Positions 7,261 through 11,259 of a stretch of 11,259 bases of DNA are shown one piece after another. The translations under genes were made by a program, and so were the position numbers. The stretch's first letter is position 1; each line of letters opens with the position of its first letter. The stretch lies in assembly GCA_934667795.1 (NCBI GenBank), contig CAKUMP010000053.1:1-11259 (forward strand). Reading direction: 5' to 3'. The notes under the pieces are model-generated. The model had not been told where the DNA came from, did no database searches, and worked only from the letters and a program-made list of their open reading frames with translations. Source of the stretch: an uncultured Chthoniobacterales bacterium. Its GTDB lineage: Bacteria; Verrucomicrobiota; Verrucomicrobiia; Chthoniobacterales; CAKUMP01.

Positions 7261-7521
7261 CTAACGAGGCTTTTGCGTCAATTCACTATTACTCATTTGT
7301 GCTTCGACTTTAATTTCAGCATCACTGAGTCCCTTCCATCCAAGACGACGTGGTTTTGGTGGTTGCCAATCTCCCTGCTCTTCCGGTGGAATCGAATAAA
7401 CAGTAAGAATATATTCAATACCGCGCCTCGCCAATTCAGCAAAAGAAATTTCCCGAGCTTCGCAAATTTTTTTAGCACGAGCAAAAACTTCATCTGGCAG
7501 TTGAATTTGAGTTCGAATCAT
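7261..7521 (-). CDS. vapB: VapB-type antitoxin of the vapBC pair
   Basis: The 86-residue protein begins MIRTQIQLPDEVFARAKK, the beta-strand plus helix of a ribbon-helix-helix DNA-binding fold (about 1-45). A polar tail with PPKPRRLGWKGLSDAEI follows, which would wrap the toxin. Such antitoxins neutralise the partner and repress their own operon. The frame stays open upstream to a TTG at 7641, but the ATG at 7521 is chosen because the fold starts there and the upstream residues look non-coding. There is no Shine-Dalgarno sequence. A promoter (7528-7556) ends six bases before this ATG, suggesting a leaderless message. Five bases separate the stop from vapC. The exact antitoxin family name is less certain than the pairing. 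Confidence 0.85.
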   Translation of the reverse strand: MIRTQIQLPDEVFARAKKICEAREISFAELARRGIEYILTVYSIPPEEQGDWQPPKPRRLGWKGLSDAEIKVEAQMSNSELTQKPR

Positions 7522-7542
7522 GCCAACAAAATACCAACAAAA
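7521..7542. repeat. Two 11-bp direct repeats, candidate VapB operator
   Basis: TGCCAACAAAA (7521-7531) and TACCAACAAAA (7532-7542) are perfectly tandem and differ at one base. The spacing is one helical turn, and they cover the -10 and part of the spacer of the vapBC promoter up to the start codon. Ribbon-helix-helix repressors typically bind such paired half-sites, so this is a good operator candidate. Function is inferred. Confidence 0.6.
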
Positions 7543-7833
7543 CATAATGTTGTCAAGTTGAATGCGTAATAGCTCTTGCAATTCCATTATGCGAGGCAAC
7601 GAATAGGAAGGTGGTGCGCTTTCAGGAAATGTTTCACGCAAAGCACGCGGAGGTCGCTAAGAAAATTTATAAAAATCAAGAAATTCTTCTTCGTGGCTTA
7701 GAGGCTTCGTGTGAGATAATTCTTCCAGCGTGTACCACCTCACTTTTTTCCGCATTACCCCATTTTAAAATACCTTCGTGTGAAACAGTCTCTTAATTTG
7801 AAATGACAAGATGTGGGTAACGGGCAGGATGTG
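7522..7833. other. Intergenic region with an imperfect inverted repeat
   Basis: Between the antitoxin and the hydrolase I see the vapBC promoter and an imperfect inverted repeat at 7632-7716. Its left arm begins TTTCACGCAAAGC and its right arm ends TTCGTGTGAGA. ACGCAAAG-type inverted repeats of this kind are, from memory, common dispersed intergenic elements. Bases 7717-7833 hold no recognisable gene. A GTGTGAAAC segment near 7775 may be a further degenerate arm. No clear terminator for the hydrolase gene was found. Confidence 0.45.
7528..7556 (-). promoter_or_regulatory. vapBC promoter, leaderless arrangement
   Basis: Read on the - strand, TTGACA (7556-7551) is a perfect -35, followed by a 17-base spacer and TATTTT (7533-7528, four of six). 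Six bases later comes the ATG at 7521. This is the best-looking promoter in the window, and its start point would fall at the start codon. The 11-bp repeats overlap it. Confidence 0.7.
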
Positions 7834-8871
7834 TCACCGCACTCCTAAATTTTGTTTAAGCCAGGTGTAAGCAGCGGCGAGGGATTCAGGGGGGGGACGA
7901 TGTCCGGTGCCGTGATGATACCATGCTAAATTGTCGGGGGGAAGTCCGGGGCCGGAGAACAGGGGGCGGATGGGGTCCAGCAGTTTCCAACTGGCTTCAT
8001 GATCGGTTTCTCCGGCAATCAGGAAAAATCCACGGGGCGCAAGCAGAGCCAGCAGTTTTTCATGCGTCCATTCACTCTCACTGGAAGGACGTTTTGCACC
8101 AAGATACCAGGTGTCGTGCCAGTTGGTGGAATCCCAGAGCAATCCAAAGTCAGATGCCACGACTGCCTGAATCCGCTCATCCAGACATCCCGTGTAAAAT
8201 GCCATTTTTCCGCCAAGCGAATGCCCCATGATCGCAAGACGCGACGTATCTGCGTCAGGTTGTTGCAAAAGAAGAGTGATCGCACATTGCGTGTCATGCA
8301 CCAGCTTTCCAAGTCCTGTCCATTTCGGGTAACGCGCATTTAAATAATCTGCCGCAACCGGCCATCTTGAAAACGGATCCACATTCTCCGGTAATTGTGG
8401 CACCATATTAAACGGATACGCTTCAGAACAAATCACCAGGTACCCTTGTCGTACCAGATCAAGTCCATACTGACGATGCCGCAGCGCCTCTGTTTCATTC
8501 GTCAGCCGACGAAGCCCTTCGTGTTGCGAATCCAGTTCCAGTCCGGCGGAGGTTTCCGGCTGGTAAAATGGAATGACCGCACATGGCAACTTTCCATCCT
8601 GTTCCAATTGTTTTCGACGATCCCCCTTCGGACGTAAAAGAATCACTTTTTGTTTCTCTTGAGGTCCAACGGGCAAAAACCAGGACACGACTTCAAACCC
8701 ATCCTCAGGAGCATCACAAATCAATTCCCCGTATTTCTCCGCATTTTTTAACCCGGCTTCCCGATAGGCTTTCAGTGAATAATCAGGTTCTCCCAGCAAC
8801 GAAAGCCAATACGCATGCCATTCCTCTCGTTGCGGAAATGAAAGTCTCCCTTCGGATTCTTGATTTTGCAT
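7834..8871 (-). CDS. Alpha/beta hydrolase, probable cytoplasmic esterase
   Basis: The 345-residue protein has the alpha/beta-hydrolase fold. The nucleophile elbow is GHSLGG with Ser218. The acid is probably Asp290 in LIAGETDHEASW and the base His324 in HHGTGHRPPPE, in the canonical order. AVIPFYQPETSAG (98-110) and GYLVICSEAYPF (143-154) precede the elbow and would form the central strands and oxyanion region. The layout resembles dienelactone-hydrolase or acetyl-xylan-esterase relatives, so the likely reaction is hydrolysis of an ester of unknown type. There is no signal peptide, so it should be cytoplasmic. The ATG at 8871 lacks a Shine-Dalgarno sequence and lies five bases after TATACT. 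It is 79 bases downstream of the exported glycosidase-domain gene on the same strand; a shared pathway, perhaps breakdown of a substituted glycan, is possible but unproven. Confidence 0.85.
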   Translation of the reverse strand: MQNQESEGRLSFPQREEWHAYWLSLLGEPDYSLKAYREAGLKNAEKYGELICDAPEDGFEVVSWFLPVGPQEKQKVILLRPKGDRRKQLEQDGKLPCAVIPFYQPETSAGLELDSQHEGLRRLTNETEALRHRQYGLDLVRQGYLVICSEAYPFNMVPQLPENVDPFSRWPVAADYLNARYPKWTGLGKLVHDTQCAITLLLQQPDADTSRLAIMGHSLGGKMAFYTGCLDERIQAVVASDFGLLWDSTNWHDTWYLGAKRPSSESEWTHEKLLALLAPRGFFLIAGETDHEASWKLLDPIRPLFSGPGLPPDNLAWYHHGTGHRPPPESLAAAYTWLKQNLGVR

Positions 8872-8876
8872 TCATC

Positions 8877-8907
8877 AGTATAAAAGACAGTTTTGCAAAA
8901 GAATCAA
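8877..8907 (-). promoter_or_regulatory. Possible hydrolase promoter
   Basis: On the - strand, TTGATT (8907-8902) and TATACT (8882-8877, five of six) are separated by 19 bases, somewhat long. The -10 ends five bases before the ATG. The 12-mer TATACTGATGAA is identical to the sequence before the next gene upstream (10177-10166). Confidence 0.45.
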
Positions 8908-8950
8908 GTTCCGACTTTCTGTCGAGGTATTTTATCGAGGAAATAATGGA

Positions 8951-10165
8951 TTAATTTTTGCGCACCACGCCCAATGCGACCGGAACCTTGCGCTCCAGTC
9001 CATCTGAGGGAGTGTTCACAATATGGGTCGTTTTTCCTTCACGAATGCCTAATGCTGACGAGCCCCCGCCATCAAGATTCAGCGCCACATCTACTCCCAT
9101 ATGACAAAAATATTTTGCCAGTGCCTCAAAGCTCATGCCCGCACTCTCGTCCGACCTTCCATCCACCAGCACCAACACGACTTTCTTTCCACTGCGATCA
9201 ACCCCTATGGCAGAACGCGGGTGCACCGCCGGTGGTTTGTCACCACTCACTTTCACGATTGACTCTCCGTCCTGCACCAATTGCGGACCAGCCGTCAGGA
9301 CTCCAGTTACTTCTTCCTGCTGAATCCCGTCCGGTAGATCCAGTTGAGATTCTATCACCACCAGATCTTCCAATTGCATATTTCTGAAAAATGGATTGGC
9401 CGATTTTGTGGCCGCGACGATCATTTCATCTTCTTTCAGGAGCGAAGTATTTTCTGTATCAAACCCCTCTATTTTTCGCAGGTAACGCATCTGCACTTCC
9501 CAGGGATTCAACGCTTCTACCTTCCCCACGTATTGCGTGATTTCTTCCCGCGCAGCCATTTCCAATTCCGTATTCAAAGTTTTTGCCCAAGGATATAAAT
9601 AAATGCCTACCTGATCTCCTGTTAACACCGGACGATTAATGCCGGTCAATGGTCGGCTCTGTTTTCCCACCCTAATTTTTCCGGACCATCCAACCTCCCC
9701 AATGCGTACTCCCATTTCCGGACCAAAAATGGCGTGTGCACGCTTCCCCTCAATTTCCCGCAAAACGACACGATCCTTCACCACCAGATACGTTGGCGAC
9801 TGCGTTCTCCTGATATCAAAATATGTCGCATTAATCACTGCCACCGCCTCTGGATCATTTTTCATCCACCTGGAAACAATCGAACGTTTTACAGATTGCT
9901 TTCCCGGAAGCGATTCGTTCTTTCCCGCAATTTTTGTCTCTAACTTATATCCACCTGCCTCCAGATCCACTGCGACTAAAAATGTCCGCATCGGCTTCCC
10001 TTCCCAGTCACCATGCGCTTCCCAATATTCTACCCCTGATGCAATCTCTTTTTTTGTCACTTGTTCATTTTCAAAAAATCCTTCTGGGGACACCCATGCA
10101 TTTAAACTTCCTCCTACGCCAAGCGCGATCCACATCCCGATGCCAAAAATCTGTTTCATTGCCAT
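8951..10165 (-). CDS. Exported phosphodiester glycosidase (NAGPA) domain protein
   Basis: Numbered from the chosen start, this is a 404-residue protein. It begins MAMKQIFGIGMWIALGVGG and has a likely signal-peptidase site after SLNA (about residue 23), so it should act outside the cytoplasm. The C-terminal half carries the NAGPA-type domain: HPRSAIGVD (315-323), VLVDGR (332-337) and VALNLDGGGSSALG (360-373). VINATYFD near 110-117 matches the NGGYFD-like strand of this family. Members cleave sugar-phosphodiester links, as in the human uncovering enzyme; bacterial substrates are mostly unknown, with surface glycans or teichoic-type polymers proposed. The frame stays open to a TTG at 10228, but the ATG at 10165 is preferred because it starts the signal peptide; an ATG at 10159 is also possible. 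A GGGGAGG lies 13 bases upstream, far for a Shine-Dalgarno sequence, whereas a good promoter ends six bases before the ATG. Confidence 0.88.
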   Translation of the reverse strand: MAMKQIFGIGMWIALGVGGSLNAWVSPEGFFENEQVTKKEIASGVEYWEAHGDWEGKPMRTFLVAVDLEAGGYKLETKIAGKNESLPGKQSVKRSIVSRWMKNDPEAVAVINATYFDIRRTQSPTYLVVKDRVVLREIEGKRAHAIFGPEMGVRIGEVGWSGKIRVGKQSRPLTGINRPVLTGDQVGIYLYPWAKTLNTELEMAAREEITQYVGKVEALNPWEVQMRYLRKIEGFDTENTSLLKEDEMIVAATKSANPFFRNMQLEDLVVIESQLDLPDGIQQEEVTGVLTAGPQLVQDGESIVKVSGDKPPAVHPRSAIGVDRSGKKVVLVLVDGRSDESAGMSFEALAKYFCHMGVDVALNLDGGGSSALGIREGKTTHIVNTPSDGLERKVPVALGVVRKN

Positions 10166-10171
10166 TTCATC

Positions 10172-10200
10172 AGTATATCCTCCCCTCTCTCTTCTGTCGA
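10172..10200 (-). promoter_or_regulatory. Promoter of the glycosidase-domain gene
   Basis: On the - strand, TCGACA (10200-10195, five of six) lies 17 bases before TATACT (10177-10172, five of six). Six bases then lead to the ATG at 10165. Spacing and both boxes are good, and they point to a transcript starting at the start codon. This placement also argues against the upstream TTG start at 10228. Confidence 0.6.
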
Positions 10201-10228
10201 AAGATATTGACGACAAGACAGTGGACAA

Positions 10229-10352
10229 GTGAACGGCGCGGTGGCGCGGGCGCAGTCAGAACGTAGGTAACACTTGGGTTCGTGTTGGGTTGTCAATGCC
10301 GTGTCCGATCGGGAGGGCGAGCATTCCATTAGGGACAGAGCGTTCCATTAGG
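10229..10352. repeat. IS-flanking spacer with short direct repeats
   Basis: Bases 10231-10260 are very G/C-rich and unlike their surroundings. TTGGGTT occurs twice, 11 bases apart (near 10274-10291). GCATTCCATTAGG (10321-10333) and GCGTTCCATTAGG (10340-10352) are near-identical direct repeats with a 19-base period. Between them, ATTAGGGACAGAG (10328-10340) is the exact complement of the 13-base core of the left-end array. No gene was seen. Confidence 0.7.
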
Positions 10353-10368
10353 CTGATTTTCACAGCCT

Positions 10369-10414
10369 AAAATGCCACAGAACCGCTTTATTACAAACTC
10401 TGTGGCATTTTTTA
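10369..10414 (+). terminator. Terminator-like hairpin upstream of the transposase
   Basis: AAAATGCCACAGA (10369-10381) is perfectly complementary to TCTGTGGCATTTT (10399-10411), 13 pairs around a 17-base loop. A T-rich tail follows on the + strand, and a weaker one on the - strand. It lies between host DNA and the transposase start, so it would block outside transcription entering the element. It may be part of the IS end. Confidence 0.65.
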
Positions 10415-10430
10415 GCTTCCTTTCGTAGCC

Positions 10431-11259
10431 ATGTTTATCGAAACCATCCCTAATCGCAAATCTCCTCCTTGTATTTTATTGAGGGAAACATACCGTGAGA
10501 ACGGAAAGGTCAAACATCGCACTCTGGCAAACCTTACTCAATGGCCGGAACCCATCGTGGAAGGGTTTCGTGCTTTACTCAAAAGCCAGCGTGGCTCCTC
10601 TATAAAGCAAGAACCTTCCCCTTTTTCTTTGGATTTTGGAATCACGCTTTCTTTGTCACACGGCCATGTGAGAGCGATTTTCTCGATCATGCAAAAACTC
10701 CAAATGCCCCACTTGCTGGGATCCAAAAACTCTCCAGAACGCAAACTTTGCCTTGCCATGATCGGTGCGCGTCTCATTTCTCCAGGTTCAAAATTAGCGA
10801 CCTCCCGGGATCTGGGAAAAGTCACTTGCATCAATACTCTTGGTCAGGAATGTGGCTTGGAAGAAGACATCCATGAAAATGATCTTTATGCCGCGATGGA
10901 CTGGTTACTTGCACGTCAACCCCGCATCGAGAAAGCACTGGCAGTGCGGCATCTTCAGGAAGGCTCACTGGTTCTTTACGACCTGACTTCCAGCTATTTG
11001 GAGGGAAGCACTTGTCCTTTGGGAGAGTTCGGCTATTCCCGGGATGGTAAAAAAGGGAAATTACAAATTGTTTATGGGTTATTATGTAACAACGAAGGGG
11101 TTCCTGTTGCGGTGGAAGTTTTCAAAGGAAATACTTCCGACTCCATGACAATGGGAGCACAAATAAAAAAAGTACAACAGAATTTTGGGATTAAACGTCT
11201 GGTGCTGGTGGGAGACCGTGGCATGATCACGCAAGCCCGTATTAACGAGGAACTAAGTG
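10431..11259 (+). CDS. IS1634-family DDE transposase, 3' truncated by window edge
   Basis: The frame is open from the ATG at 10431 for 276 codons and leaves the window without a stop. The N-terminus MFIETIPNR...YRENGKVKHRTLANLT is the usual opening of this family. ERKLCLAMIGARLISPGSKLAT follows at about 104-125. The first catalytic Asp is Asp184 in LVLYDLTSSYLEG, and GYSRDGKKGKLQIVYGLL lies shortly after. The second is Asp262 in LVLVGDRGMIT. The third acidic residue would lie beyond the edge. The ATG at 10431 is the first after an in-frame TAG at 10413, and no Shine-Dalgarno sequence is seen. Within the window there is no frameshift or internal stop, so the copy may be active. A fragment of a related gene persists at 6761-6812. 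Confidence 0.93.
   Translation, partial: MFIETIPNRKSPPCILLRETYRENGKVKHRTLANLTQWPEPIVEGFRALLKSQRGSSIKQEPSPFSLDFGITLSLSHGHVRAIFSIMQKLQMPHLLGSKNSPERKLCLAMIGARLISPGSKLATSRDLGKVTCINTLGQECGLEEDIHENDLYAAMDWLLARQPRIEKALAVRHLQEGSLVLYDLTSSYLEGSTCPLGEFGYSRDGKKGKLQIVYGLLCNNEGVPVAVEVFKGNTSDSMTMGAQIKKVQQNFGIKRLVLVGDRGMITQARINEELS

Larger units (their letters stand above)
10350..11259 (+). mobile_element. Left part of an IS1634-family insertion sequence
   Basis: The transposase gene runs to the end of the window, so only the left part of the element is present. The left boundary is probably in the segment 10334-10372, near AGGCTG/CAGCCT (10350-10355 and 10363-10368), but without the right end the terminal inverted repeats cannot be fixed. 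IS1634 elements belong to the IS4-like DDE superfamily and can create unusually long target duplications. Confidence 0.7.

Noticed and set aside
7522..7641. 40-codon N-terminal extension of the antitoxin from a TTG
   Set aside because: The ribbon-helix-helix fold begins at the ATG at 7521, and the promoter lies inside the extension.
9639..10232. 197-codon open frame on the + strand
   Set aside because: It lies opposite the well-supported glycosidase-domain gene, and its translation shows no recognisable motif.
10541..10876. 111-codon open frame on the + strand
   Set aside because: It is out of frame inside the transposase, whose reading frame carries all the family motifs.
1..11259. Strand skew switch marking an origin
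   Set aside because: Skew could not be computed reliably by eye over this length.

Overview
The window looks like a bacterial chromosome of moderate GC content, with AT-rich spacers. The DnaA type, the short dispersed repeats and the IS1634-like transposon suggest the PVC superphylum (Verrucomicrobiota, Lentisphaerota or Kiritimatiellota). That placement is inference from general resemblance only. The central landmark is dnaA with an AT-rich upstream region holding three DnaA-box sequences, so this may be at or near the replication origin. No dnaN, recF, gyrB or rpmH neighbours it.

Layout. Bases 1-355 are AT-rich and show no gene. Bases 356-517 are a five-copy tandem array sharing the 13-mer CTCTGTCCCTAAT, followed by a GC-rich block (519-660) that looks like a dispersed repeat. 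On the + strand follow a sodium:solute symporter (732-2261), the candidate origin (2262-2697), dnaA (2698-4101) with a clear terminator, and a large polytopic membrane protein resembling GT-C glycosyltransferases (4195-6039). A small lipoprotein gene (6073-6489, -) converges on it. A complete tRNA-Ser(GCU) lies at 6622-6712, followed by a 52-bp relic of an IS1634-type transposase. The - strand then carries a VapBC-type toxin-antitoxin pair (6812-7521), an imperfect inverted repeat (7632-7716), a cytoplasmic alpha/beta hydrolase (7834-8871) and an exported phosphodiester-glycosidase-domain protein (8951-10165). The right end holds short repeats, a terminator-like hairpin and the left part of an IS1634-family element whose transposase (10431 onward) runs off the window.

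How the parts relate. The genes do not form one pathway: housekeeping replication and tRNA loci sit beside independently transcribed genes and mobile debris. vapB and vapC form an operon. The hydrolase and the glycosidase-domain gene are tandem, but each has its own promoter-like sequence. Two patterns link distant parts. First, several genes have a -10-like hexamer ending only 5-6 nt before the ATG and lack a Shine-Dalgarno sequence, which suggests leaderless mRNAs. Second, the repeat core of the left array recurs inverted next to the IS element, and a fragment of the same transposase type sits beside the tRNA.

I see no convincing new multi-gene defence or metabolic system. The most useful leads are the leaderless-promoter pattern, the phased DnaA boxes with one overlapping the dnaA -10, the promoter-embedded 11-bp repeats of vapBC, and the tRNA-adjacent transposase relic.
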